NCBI GenBank assembly: GCA_041671765.1
Contig: JBAZAX010000018.1
Coordinates: 1 to 32,518, forward strand
Direction of reading: 5' to 3'
From: JBAZAX01 sp041671765
Lineage (GTDB): Bacteria; Babelota; Babeliae; Babelales; RVW-14
DNA: 32,518 nt
Positions 15,232 to 22,881 of the stretch are shown here, piece by piece. The position numbers were made by a program, and so were the translations under genes. How positions within the stretch are numbered: position 1 is the stretch's first letter; every line of letters starts with the position of its first letter. The notes beneath the pieces are model-generated. The model saw only the letters and a program-made list of their open reading frames with translations, had not been told where the DNA came from and ran no database searches.

Positions 15232-16185
15232 GTGTTATTTGTGTCTTTTTACTTTTTCAATATGCCAACCCAATGGTTAAATTGGGAGAACATATTTTTT
15301 GGAGCTAAGCATTATAAATCAGAGCAAGATGTTGTGGAACGGTTTGGTGAAATTTTGCAAATTCAGAATCCTGTGTTTGTAAAAAAAATTCGTATTTTTG
15401 TAGATAGTATTGGGTCTAACAAGAATTTAATTAAAGAATGTTTTTCTATAAATTTGCGTGGTGAAAGCGTATTCCGCATATTTTCCAGATATGCTGATAA
15501 TGTAGATGATTTTGCATGGATTGTTAAAAAAATGAAATGGTGCGGTGGAAGAATTTTTGTATGGCAGCAAATGTTTATTTTGGATAGCTTTCATTTAAGT
15601 TTTTTCCATCATTTGAGTGTTACAAAAAATTTTGGGTGTGTGGAGTTTATGTTTAACAAAATTTGTAGATATGCGCCAACTCCTAGAGATTTAAGAAATT
15701 TTTTGTTACTCAAAAATGAATCTAATGAGTGTATTTTAACCTGTATTTCTTATTCTTCCGTGCTCTCTTCAGGTGAAAAAATTCTTTTTTTACGTTTGTT
15801 TGTTAATAAATTTAAAGATATAGCTATAAAAATTTATTCTCAAGAAGCGGGGTGTAAGGCTGAATTAATGCTTTTAACTGAATTTAATGAGGCACTGTTA
15901 TTCGAAGTTATTCATAGTGCATTAGTGGTCCATGGAAAATTTGTTGATTGGTTGCCCCCATTTGTAAATGAATTAGTTAACTTTGTAGGTACTTGTGGTG
16001 GCGCTGAGGCTGTGAAAGATTTTGTAAATAAGATAAGTGAATCTTCTGATGGAGTATCTTTAACGGCATTGGATTTATTTTTTCGGCGTGATTTGCAAGT
16101 TCCTCAACCTATCATGGATGAGTTGATTGTCTTTTTGCGTAGCATTGGGGCAAAAACATACCAAGAGTTGTCAGGTTTGGCCTAA
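15232..16185 (+). CDS. Hypothetical protein, uncertain start
   Basis: This protein of about 317 residues is not of a family I recognise. It is largely helical with scattered cysteines and aromatic clusters; no membrane helix is clear beyond the N-terminus. The start is unclear. GGGGGAG (15213-15219) is best placed for the ATG at 15222, but that frame stops after 28 codons. The long frame offers GTG 15232 (MLFVSFYFFNMPTQW) or ATG 15262. Removing one T from the run near 15246-15250 would join the ATG 15222 start to the long frame. So a frameshift, sequencing error or use of the GTG are all possible. A good promoter lies at 15137-15165. It stands alone between the uvrC start and the M23 gene. 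Confidence 0.6.
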   Translation: MLFVSFYFFNMPTQWLNWENIFFGAKHYKSEQDVVERFGEILQIQNPVFVKKIRIFVDSIGSNKNLIKECFSINLRGESVFRIFSRYADNVDDFAWIVKKMKWCGGRIFVWQQMFILDSFHLSFFHHLSVTKNFGCVEFMFNKICRYAPTPRDLRNFLLLKNESNECILTCISYSSVLSSGEKILFLRLFVNKFKDIAIKIYSQEAGCKAELMLLTEFNEALLFEVIHSALVVHGKFVDWLPPFVNELVNFVGTCGGAEAVKDFVNKISESSDGVSLTALDLFFRRDLQVPQPIMDELIVFLRSIGAKTYQELSGLA

Positions 16186-16229
16186 ACCATTTATTACGCT
16201 TAATATAAGGTCGCACGATATATTAGTTA

Positions 16230-16262
16230 TTAATATCATAATTGAAATAATTATGATATTAA
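16230..16262. repeat. Perfect AT-rich inverted repeat
   Basis: TTAATATCATAATT (16230-16243) and its exact complement AATTATGATATTAA (16249-16262) flank a 5-nt loop, giving a 14-bp perfect stem. It lies 45 nt after the hypothetical gene and 122 nt before the M23 gene. There is no T-tract, so it may be a weak terminator, an mRNA 3' end stabiliser or a protein-binding palindrome. Confidence 0.6.
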
Positions 16263-16383
16263 ACAGATTATCCTATGCTTTTTAAAATTTAATTACAAAA
16301 TTTTGTTTGAAGTGCTTTAAAAATGATGTATTTTAGATACCTGAGTTGGTTTTATTATTTAAATTTATGTTGGAAAGTAAGGT

Positions 16384-17601
16384 ATGTTTAGCAAATCACG
16401 TTTTCCATTGGTTCTTAGCGGTATTGTTGTTTTTTGTTTAATTGGCTGGATAACAAGTTCTATTTATTCATATTTTTCTTACAGTGTTCCACCAAAGTTT
16501 TCTCTGAATGGAATTGAGATTGATTCAGCATTTGCAAAAGAGCTGAAGTTTTCGGTTTGTGGAGATAGTGGATATAAAATTTCCCAGATTGGTGCTTTGA
16601 TTGATGGAAAAGAGATTGAACTTAATGGTACTACAAAAGTTAGTGCAAAGAAGTTTGAAGCTCCATTTTCAACAGACATTACAACATACTCTGATGGAAT
16701 TCATAAGCTTGAGGTTTATGCTATAGATTCAAGTTTTAATAAAAACAAATCAGTTCAAACCGCAAATTTTTGTGTAGACAACAGTCCTCTTCGAGCTGCC
16801 TTTATTGAGTCCGACTACAAAGTTGATCAAGGCAAAACTCTTCATATTAAAATTCAATCAAATAAAAAATTGGCAAAAGCTGAAGTTGAGTTTTCATCAG
16901 CAAAATATGAATGTCTTCCTGACTCTAAGGGCTCAACAACATATGAATGCTTTATCCCGATCGAAGCGGAGACAAGTGTTGCGGATTATCCACTTACCGC
17001 AGATTTAGAGGATCTTGTAAAAAACAACTTAAAATTAAATTCACAAGTTCGTGTTATTGAGGTTCAGTTTCCACGGCAGCGCGGTTTTACCGTGAAAAAA
17101 GAAAAACTTGAGGAAGAAAAAGAGATTAGCGCAAGTGCCAAAGTTTTGGACGAAGCACTTGTTCGTTGGCTTGAACAGTCACCAAAAGAAAAAATGTGGC
17201 ATGGTCCTTTTGAATTGCCTGTAAATGTCAAAAGAATAACAACTCCTTTTGGCGAAATAAGAATGACTCCTGAATTGGGTAGATATATACATCGTGGTGT
17301 TGATTTAATAGACAACCCTAAAGCAGTAGTTTGGGCAAGTCAAATTGGAAGAGTTATCATAAAAGATCGCTTTTTGATATCAGGAAATACAGTTGTATTA
17401 GATCATGGATGCGGTGTTTTCACATTGTACTTCCATTTAGAAAATTTTGCAGATATCAATGTTGGGGATATTGTCAAAAAAGGCAACCCGATTGGTAAGC
17501 TTGGAATGACCGGCTATGCCAATGGTTATCATCTACATTGGGAATTACGAGTAAGAAATATTTCAGTTGATCCAATGGAATGGACTACCAAAATTTACTA
17601 A
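16384..17601 (+). CDS. M23-family metallopeptidase (LytM-type, membrane-anchored)
   Basis: This 405-residue protein has an N-terminal membrane anchor or signal (about 7-33), a long beta-rich region (about 40-240, with DNSPL repeats resembling bacterial Ig-like folds) and a C-terminal LytM/M23 domain. Zinc-site motifs are intact: HRGVDL (H303, D307) and HLHWEL (H383, H385), with LYFHLENF between. These enzymes cleave peptide crosslinks in peptidoglycan; some act as activators of amidases, but the intact ligands suggest an active enzyme. With ftsI it points to a peptidoglycan wall. ATG 16384 is used; upstream is a 198-nt AT-rich gap with the palindrome at 16230-16262. Confidence 0.9.
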   Translation: MFSKSRFPLVLSGIVVFCLIGWITSSIYSYFSYSVPPKFSLNGIEIDSAFAKELKFSVCGDSGYKISQIGALIDGKEIELNGTTKVSAKKFEAPFSTDITTYSDGIHKLEVYAIDSSFNKNKSVQTANFCVDNSPLRAAFIESDYKVDQGKTLHIKIQSNKKLAKAEVEFSSAKYECLPDSKGSTTYECFIPIEAETSVADYPLTADLEDLVKNNLKLNSQVRVIEVQFPRQRGFTVKKEKLEEEKEISASAKVLDEALVRWLEQSPKEKMWHGPFELPVNVKRITTPFGEIRMTPELGRYIHRGVDLIDNPKAVVWASQIGRVIIKDRFLISGNTVVLDHGCGVFTLYFHLENFADINVGDIVKKGNPIGKLGMTGYANGYHLHWELRVRNISVDPMEWTTKIY

Positions 17602-17652
17602 ATTTTATAAGCAATTTTGAACCAGAAAAATTAAATTGTGAAAGATTACGTT

Positions 17653-18309
17653 ATGCAAAAATTAAAATTTATTTTAGTTGGATTAGTTTTAGCATCTGCG
17701 CAACTTACAATATTTGCACAAGATGCGATAACTTCTGCTAAAGAAGATGAAACAGCAAAATGGCAATATATTCAAAATTACTTTTCACCAGCAATTAACC
17801 CATCTGATTTCAATGAAAAATTTGGAAAATTTTTGAAAGAACATTCAATAGCTATTGGTATATCGGCTGTTGTACCAAGCGCTGTTATCAGCTTCTTTCT
17901 AACATGCAAAGTTATTGAGTTGTGTGATCCTGGCCACCATGATAACCCTCTTCTTGTTTTAGGTGCCCTCATATCCCTTGTTGTTGGCACAGCAGCGGGT
18001 GGAGTTGATGGTGGGGTGCTTACAGGTGGGTTGGCATCTTTAATTGGAAAATCGCTTGAAAATAAAGATGGGCGCTGTCAGAAATTGGTAATCAATTTTG
18101 TAAAAAATTGGGACAAAAACAGAGAACAAACACCAACAACATTGCAACCTCTGTTTGAAAAACTGGCAACTGATAATAATATTTCAAAAATTGATAAAGC
18201 ACTGGCCCAAAAGATTGTGGAAATGGTAGTTGTATCTAATCTCGTGGAAGCAGCGGCTGTAGCTAATCTTGTTGATAATAAATATCAGGGATTAAATCCA
18301 GTTAATTAA
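17653..18309 (+). CDS. Hypothetical exported membrane protein
   Basis: This protein has 218 residues from ATG 17653 (MQKLKFILVGLVLASAQLTIFAQD, a clear signal peptide ending near AQ). A GTG at 17638 would add five residues. After the signal there are two hydrophobic segments, AIGISAVVPSAVISFFLTC and the glycine-rich LLVLGALISLVVGTAAGGVDGG, then a polar helical C-terminus. I recognise no family. It lies 51 nt after the M23 gene and may be co-transcribed. A bidirectional terminator follows at 18329-18347. Confidence 0.65.
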   Translation: MQKLKFILVGLVLASAQLTIFAQDAITSAKEDETAKWQYIQNYFSPAINPSDFNEKFGKFLKEHSIAIGISAVVPSAVISFFLTCKVIELCDPGHHDNPLLVLGALISLVVGTAAGGVDGGVLTGGLASLIGKSLENKDGRCQKLVINFVKNWDKNREQTPTTLQPLFEKLATDNNISKIDKALAQKIVEMVVVSNLVEAAAVANLVDNKYQGLNPVN

Positions 18310-18328
18310 AGTTGTTTACTGGAAAATT

Positions 18329-18347
18329 GGCCCGGTAATTCCGGGCC
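18329..18347. terminator. Bidirectional terminator between convergent genes
   Basis: GGCCCGG-TAATT-CCGGGCC, a perfect 7-bp GC stem with a 5-nt loop. It is followed by TTGTAATTTT on the plus strand and by AATTTTCC on the minus strand. It separates the convergent genes ending at 18309 and 18368. Confidence 0.75.
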
Positions 18348-18367
18348 TTGTAATTTTGGCTTCGATT

Positions 18368-19594
18368 TTAAACTGTCACGGTTGCATACAACTCTTCAAG
18401 TGAAATCTGTCCGCTATTAACTTTTTCAAAACCATCAAGCATCAATGTTTGCATTCCGGTTTTTAATGCTTGTTGCACAACATGAGTTGTTGCAGCTTTT
18501 TGTAGGACCAGATCTCTTATCTGATCATCAAGAACCAATAATTCAAAAATGCCTAGGCGGCCCTTGTGTCCAAGATTAAAACAGTCAGAGCATCCCGGTG
18601 CTTCAAAATTAGTTTTTATGTTTTTCAAATCAGGATTTTTTATCGGGGCCTCTTTTTTGCATTTACTGCAAAGTTTCCGTGCAAGTCTTTGTGCTAAAAT
18701 TCCCGTCAACGTTGCATTGATAAGAAATGGTTCCACTCTCATATCAATAAGTCGGGTAATTGCGCCTGCGGCATCGTTTGTGTGTAACGTACTAAAAACA
18801 AGATGTCCCGTAAGAGATGCTTCGATTGCGATTTGTGCCGTAATTTTATCACGTATTTCACCAATCATTATAATATCAGGATCTTGTCGAAGCATGCAGC
18901 GTAGTCCATTTTGAAAACTAAAACCTGCTTTATCATTTACTTGGCTTTGTGTAATCCCTGGCACAGCGTATTCTACAGGATCTTCCATTGTAACAATGTT
19001 TCTGCCCGGTTTATTTAATGCAGAAAGAATGGCATACAAAGTTGTTGTTTTGCCGGAGCCTGTTGGTCCCGTTACTAAAAAAAATCCGTGAGGTTTTTTA
19101 ATTAAACTTTGTATATGTGTGAACATTTTTGAATTCATGCCAAGCGATTCAAGGTTCAAAAGGTTATGTGATCGATCAAGAATTCTGATAACCATTTTTT
19201 CGCCATAGGTTGATGGAAATGTTGAGATACGAAGATCAATAACTTGGTTTTGGTTGTGCTTCCCGCTAACATTTAATTTGATTTTTCCATCTTGGGGAAT
19301 GCGTTGAATCGCAATATCCAACCCTGCAATAATTTTTATCCGAGAGATTACGAGTTTTAGCATTTCCGGATTTATCGAATCTTGATCATAAAGTGTTCCG
19401 TCAATTCGATATCGTGCACGGGCCCCCATTTCTTCCGGTTGCAGGTGAATGTCAGACGCATGCATAGCGATTGCATTACAAAGAATTTGATCCACGTAAT
19501 CGATTACAGGATCAGAATTCATGCTTTTTATTATTTTTTCTTCAGTGTTGAATAATGAATATGTGGATGAGGTGTTCTGTGTGCCGTCATCCAT
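18368..19594 (-). CDS. Type IV pilus / type II secretion ATPase (PilB/GspE family), short form
   Basis: This 408-residue secretion ATPase powers pilus or pseudopilus assembly at the inner membrane. Motifs: Walker A GPTGSGKTT (176-184), Asp box (VTMEDPVEYA), Walker B DIIMIGEIRD (240-249), His box (TGHLVFSTLHTND) and the zinc tetracysteine C309, C312, C335, C338. It lacks most of the N-terminal MshEN-type domain usual in PilB/GspE (often about 550 residues), so its partner contact may differ. No other pilus genes are visible nearby. The upstream FUN14-like gene ends 4 nt before its ATG, indicating coupling. PilB and GspE cannot be separated from this sequence alone. Confidence 0.88.
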   Translation of the reverse strand: MDDGTQNTSSTYSLFNTEEKIIKSMNSDPVIDYVDQILCNAIAMHASDIHLQPEEMGARARYRIDGTLYDQDSINPEMLKLVISRIKIIAGLDIAIQRIPQDGKIKLNVSGKHNQNQVIDLRISTFPSTYGEKMVIRILDRSHNLLNLESLGMNSKMFTHIQSLIKKPHGFFLVTGPTGSGKTTTLYAILSALNKPGRNIVTMEDPVEYAVPGITQSQVNDKAGFSFQNGLRCMLRQDPDIIMIGEIRDKITAQIAIEASLTGHLVFSTLHTNDAAGAITRLIDMRVEPFLINATLTGILAQRLARKLCSKCKKEAPIKNPDLKNIKTNFEAPGCSDCFNLGHKGRLGIFELLVLDDQIRDLVLQKAATTHVVQQALKTGMQTLMLDGFEKVNSGQISLEELYATVTV

Positions 19595-19598
19595 ATTT

Positions 19599-20006
19599 TT
19601 ATCCTAATTTGCAACCCAGTAAAAATCCGATAAGTGACGCTACCGATATAATTACGTTAGCTTTGATCCACTCGATTCCCTTGTTCACAAATGGCGTTAT
19701 AAAATCTTGTTTATCTGCAGACGCTCCAAATAATGTCTTTATAGCATTCCAATCAAGCTCAAGTAATTTATAATATTCCATGCCCTTAATTATTAAAGCA
19801 CTCAAAAGTAGGCTTAATATAATAGTTTTGAAATGTTTTTTTAAAATGTAGCCAATTCCGAAACTAATACAGAAATATACTCCTGCTTGAATTGCTTCTG
19901 CTACCGGTGAGCTTCCACCAACGTCACTTGACCATTTATTTAAATCAAATTCATTCCATGCTGATTTTACTTTATCCATCGTACTTGTCAGTGTATTACT
20001 TTCCAT
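19599..20006 (-). CDS. FUN14-like small membrane protein
   Basis: This 135-residue protein has an amphipathic N-terminus, then hydrophobic helices: about 41-55 (GVYFCISFGIGYILKK), 62-75 (IILSLLLSALIIKG) and a C-terminal helix 117-135 (ANVIISVASLIGFLLGCKLG). The GxGYxLKK motif, the following helix with an E/L-rich turn and W86 (LLELDWNAI), and the terminal GFLLG match the FUN14 family pattern. This assignment is by motif and moderately sure. FUN14 proteins include mitochondrial FUNDC1; bacterial roles are unclear. It immediately precedes and is coupled to the PilB/GspE gene. Confidence 0.55.
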   Translation of the reverse strand: MESNTLTSTMDKVKSAWNEFDLNKWSSDVGGSSPVAEAIQAGVYFCISFGIGYILKKHFKTIILSLLLSALIIKGMEYYKLLELDWNAIKTLFGASADKQDFITPFVNKGIEWIKANVIISVASLIGFLLGCKLG

Positions 20007-20134
20007 AATCCTGATCCTCTCTCCGATTAAAAATTGAAAACATATCTAACATTCACCAAAGTCTAACGTGGGGGAAGCGTTTTTTGCAAAGAATTTCATA
20101 AAGTCATCTAAAATGTTGTTCAAATAAGCGAGCT

Positions 20135-21133
20135 TTACTGTGATAAAATTTTCTTCAATTTTAAAATATTTAAAATTGATCTGAATGTTGTTTCCGATTG
20201 AGAAGAACTAGGTCCAAGTGTCATTACTATCGGAATTTTGTATTGTTCGGCAAGCGAAAATACCATTGCATCTCGGTTTATAATATCTTCCTGGGTGATC
20301 TTTGGCATTGTCCTGGCTAGGTCGGTTCCAGCTATATAAATTATAAGATCTGGATAAAAGTATGAAAATTCTTCGTGATTTCTTATTATTGTTTCAAGCG
20401 TACCTGTTAAGTGTCGATTTAATTCACAAAGATACTCTCGCCCTGTTATTTCGAAATTTATTGGGATATTAAATGTGATCAAATCTTTTAGCGATTCATC
20501 AGTATCAAAAATATTGCCGTTGTACATTTGAAAAATTTGAATTCCGAAATTTAATTGATGAATTTTTTCGCCTGATGGAAAACTTTTGTTTTGAAATATC
20601 TCTACAAAAGAGGTATTTTGTTTTGCAGATAGATCGATTATTAAAATCTGTGGGGATGTAAAAGGGTTTTCATTCCAAAATCTATGAATAGCAATTGCCA
20701 CATCAGATAAGAGACATGGGCCGCAGCTACAATTTGATGATGCCAAATTAATGCCTCCCCCCAAATTAATTGCCCACCCATATTTTACGGCCAGGTTGCA
20801 TGCCAACATTGTCCCGCCAGTAATAAATTTTTGCGCTTTTATTAAATCGTGATTACCAAGTTCTTCTATGTATCTATGTTCATGAACCATCTCTATGTCC
20901 ATTGCATCTACCGTCCAGGGTTCATAAAATTGTTCTTTGTTTACACCAAATGTAAGTAGCTTTTGATAGATTTCTTTTGCTGAAGGGAAGCAAAAAATTG
21001 TATTTCCAAGCTGTTCTGGATTACCTATCTCATATTCTTCATGATAAATAATTGGCAGCCTGATTGGGGATTGCATGCTGAATAAATTGGATTTAATCAA
21101 AATTAGAATTACGAAAAATATTTTTTTTAACAT
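20135..21133 (-). CDS. Exported histone-deacetylase-fold protein lacking the zinc site
   Basis: This 332-residue protein has a signal peptide (MLKKIFFVILILIKSNLFSM). The body follows the arginase/deacetylase fold of class I/II HDACs and AcuC: FITGGTMLACNLAVKYGWAINLGGG, then CGPCLLSDVAIAIHRFW, then ILIIDLSA and LIIYIAGTDLA. The catalytic His-His after the GGG is replaced by N129-L130. The zinc ligands of DLDxH are replaced (DLSAK: D167 kept, S169, K171). The final GGGY-like loop reads LGPSS. Only the AGTD aspartate (D271) of the zinc set is recognisable. It is therefore probably a non-enzymatic binding protein, or has a different activity. It is isolated between terminators and the FUN14-like gene. 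Confidence 0.7.
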   Translation of the reverse strand: MLKKIFFVILILIKSNLFSMQSPIRLPIIYHEEYEIGNPEQLGNTIFCFPSAKEIYQKLLTFGVNKEQFYEPWTVDAMDIEMVHEHRYIEELGNHDLIKAQKFITGGTMLACNLAVKYGWAINLGGGINLASSNCSCGPCLLSDVAIAIHRFWNENPFTSPQILIIDLSAKQNTSFVEIFQNKSFPSGEKIHQLNFGIQIFQMYNGNIFDTDESLKDLITFNIPINFEITGREYLCELNRHLTGTLETIIRNHEEFSYFYPDLIIYIAGTDLARTMPKITQEDIINRDAMVFSLAEQYKIPIVMTLGPSSSQSETTFRSILNILKLKKILSQ

Positions 21134-21144
21134 ATCATTACCAT

Positions 21145-21172
21145 CTTATTAAATTTTTCTTATTAAATTTTT
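21145..21172. repeat. Tandem 14-bp duplication
   Basis: CTTATTAAATTTTT is repeated twice without a gap (21145-21158 and 21159-21172). It lies in the leader of the HDAC-fold gene. It could change spacing in the leader by slippage. Confidence 0.7.
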
Positions 21173-21206
21173 TTGTCCATCTACATGGCGAGTAAGTTAT
21201 GAGCAT

Positions 21207-21238
21207 AAAAAAAGGCGCATTTTACTGCGCCTTTTTTT
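21207..21238. terminator. Strong bidirectional terminator after the HU gene
   Basis: A7-GGCGCA (21207-21219) and TGCGCC-T7 (21226-21238) form a 13-bp stem with a 6-nt loop. A-tract and T-tract flank the GC stem on both strands. It lies 27 nt after the HU stop on the minus strand. Confidence 0.88.
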
Positions 21239-21264
21239 ACTAATTGAAATCAGTTAGCTCTTGT

Positions 21265-21537
21265 TTAGAGAACTGAATCTTTAAGCTGTTTGCCAGGCTT
21301 AAATTTAGGAACTTTTTTAGCAGGGATTGTCATCTTGTTTCCTGTTGCAGGATTGATGCCAATTCTTGTTTTTCTTTTGATAACGGTAAACGTTCCAAAG
21401 CCTGTTAAAACAACGTCTTTACCTTTTTTCAAGGTTGTCTCTACTGCTTCAACGAAAGCTTCGATAGCGCCTTTGCATGCTGCTTTAGAAAGCTTTGTGC
21501 TTTTCGCCATATGCTCTATTAATTCTGCTTTATTCAT
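21265..21537 (-). CDS. hup: HU-family DNA-binding protein
   Basis: This 90-residue nucleoid protein has the full HU pattern: MNKAELIEHMAKSTKLSK, then KKGKDVVLTGFGTFTVIKR and the DNA-arm signature RIGINPATGNKMTIPAKKVPKFKPGK. It bends and compacts DNA as a dimer. Its leader has an extended -10 (21611-21619). A small hairpin (21549-21568, ATCC(t)AACA-TTA-TGTTGGAT on the transcript) ends directly at the GGGAGA ribosome site, so translation may be modulated. A strong terminator follows. Confidence 0.97.
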   Translation of the reverse strand: MNKAELIEHMAKSTKLSKAACKGAIEAFVEAVETTLKKGKDVVLTGFGTFTVIKRKTRIGINPATGNKMTIPAKKVPKFKPGKQLKDSVL

Positions 21538-21610
21538 AGAAATCTCCCATCCAACATAATGTTAGGATATCAATACTGTTACACTTACGATTTCACCATA
21601 CTTAAAATAT

Positions 21611-21619
21611 ATTATATCA
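21611..21619 (-). promoter_or_regulatory. Extended -10 promoter of the HU gene
   Basis: Minus strand TGATATAAT, the same extended -10 as upstream of the thioredoxin-like gene. A TTGACA lies 27 nt further upstream, too far to be its -35. Confidence 0.5.
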
Positions 21620-21817
21620 CATAATTGCTGATCACATCCGATTTGTCAAGTAGTCTTTGTTATAAAGTTTAAATTCGACGGGGATTCGTGCAATTTTTTT
21701 GCTTTAGTAAAAAGCAAAAAATAAAAATCAAGATTTTTTTGAACTCTTTAATTTTTAAAAATCATTTTGTTATAGTTGCGTTATAAGAAAAATTGTTTAT
21801 TTTTATTTAGGATTTTT

Positions 21818-22867
21818 ATGTCAAATATTGCAAAAAGTTTTTTATATGAATTTGTTAAGCGTATGCCTAAGATTGAGTTGCACGTGCATTTGGAGGGGGC
21901 CATTAGGCCTGCTATGTTATTTGAGCTAGCAGCACGAAATAACATGAGTTTGTCTGCAAAAACAGAACAAGATTTAAAAGAAGTTTTTAAGTTTAAAAAC
22001 TTTCAGCACTTTGTAGAAATTTATAATCTTGTTACCGGTTGCCTTAAAACTGCTGACGACTATGAATTAATTTCATATCAATTTGGGTGTGAATGTGTAC
22101 GACAAAATATTCATTATGCAGAAGTGACCTTTTCAATTTTTACCAATTGTAGGTTAACCGGATTGCCTTGGCAAAAAATTCTTGAAGCGTTAAATAGAGG
22201 TCGTGCGAAGGCTATGCAAGAATTTGATGTAAATTGGGTTTGGATATTTGATATCTTGCGCGATGAACCGGAATCGCAAAAACTTATTCTTGAGGCAATT
22301 CTAAAATCAAAAGATCAAGGTGTGGTTGGATTGGGTTTAACCGGAAGTGAAATTCTTTTTAATACAGAAAATTTTGTTAAAACATTTGAAACCGCTCGTA
22401 AAAATAAAATTGGTATAACGATTCACGCAGGTGAAATATCGGGTCCCAAAAGTATTTGGAGCGTTATAAAGCGTCTTCATGCTGACCGAATAGGTCATGG
22501 CGTAACCTGTATACAAGATTCCGAATTGATCAAATTTTTAAAACAGAACAAGATTCCGTTGGAGATTTGTCCGACCAGTAATATCTGCATGGGTGTATTT
22601 CCTGATTTTAAATCACATCCATTGCGTAAGTTATGGGATGCAGGTTTATTTTTAACAGTAAACTCCGATGATCCTGCGTTATTTGGTACAGATTTAAACA
22701 ACGAGTACAAAATTTTAGTTGATCATTTTGGTTTTGGGATAAATGATCTTGAACGAATTAGTCTAAATGGCTTGCAAGCAAGTTTTTTGCCTGCTGATCA
22801 AAAACAAAAATTAGATAAATCGTTTAGAGTTGAATTTGCAGATTTGCGTAAAGAGTTAGGGATTTAA
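21818..22867 (+). CDS. add: Adenosine/adenine deaminase
   Basis: This 349-residue zinc hydrolase has the adenosine-deaminase pattern: KIELHVHLEGAIRP (H22, H24), GLGLTGSE (E178), IHAGE (H203, E206), RIGHG (H227) and NSDDPALFGT (D284, D285). It converts adenosine to inosine, or adenine to hypoxanthine, in purine salvage. The two activities belong to closely related families and cannot be firmly separated here. The start ATG 21818 follows TTTAGGAT; the in-frame TTG at 21776 is less likely. The gene is monocistronic and converges with the caspase-like gene, 14 nt apart. Confidence 0.92.
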   Translation: MSNIAKSFLYEFVKRMPKIELHVHLEGAIRPAMLFELAARNNMSLSAKTEQDLKEVFKFKNFQHFVEIYNLVTGCLKTADDYELISYQFGCECVRQNIHYAEVTFSIFTNCRLTGLPWQKILEALNRGRAKAMQEFDVNWVWIFDILRDEPESQKLILEAILKSKDQGVVGLGLTGSEILFNTENFVKTFETARKNKIGITIHAGEISGPKSIWSVIKRLHADRIGHGVTCIQDSELIKFLKQNKIPLEICPTSNICMGVFPDFKSHPLRKLWDAGLFLTVNSDDPALFGTDLNNEYKILVDHFGFGINDLERISLNGLQASFLPADQKQKLDKSFRVEFADLRKELGI

Positions 22868-22881
22868 TTTGGAGGTGGCCC

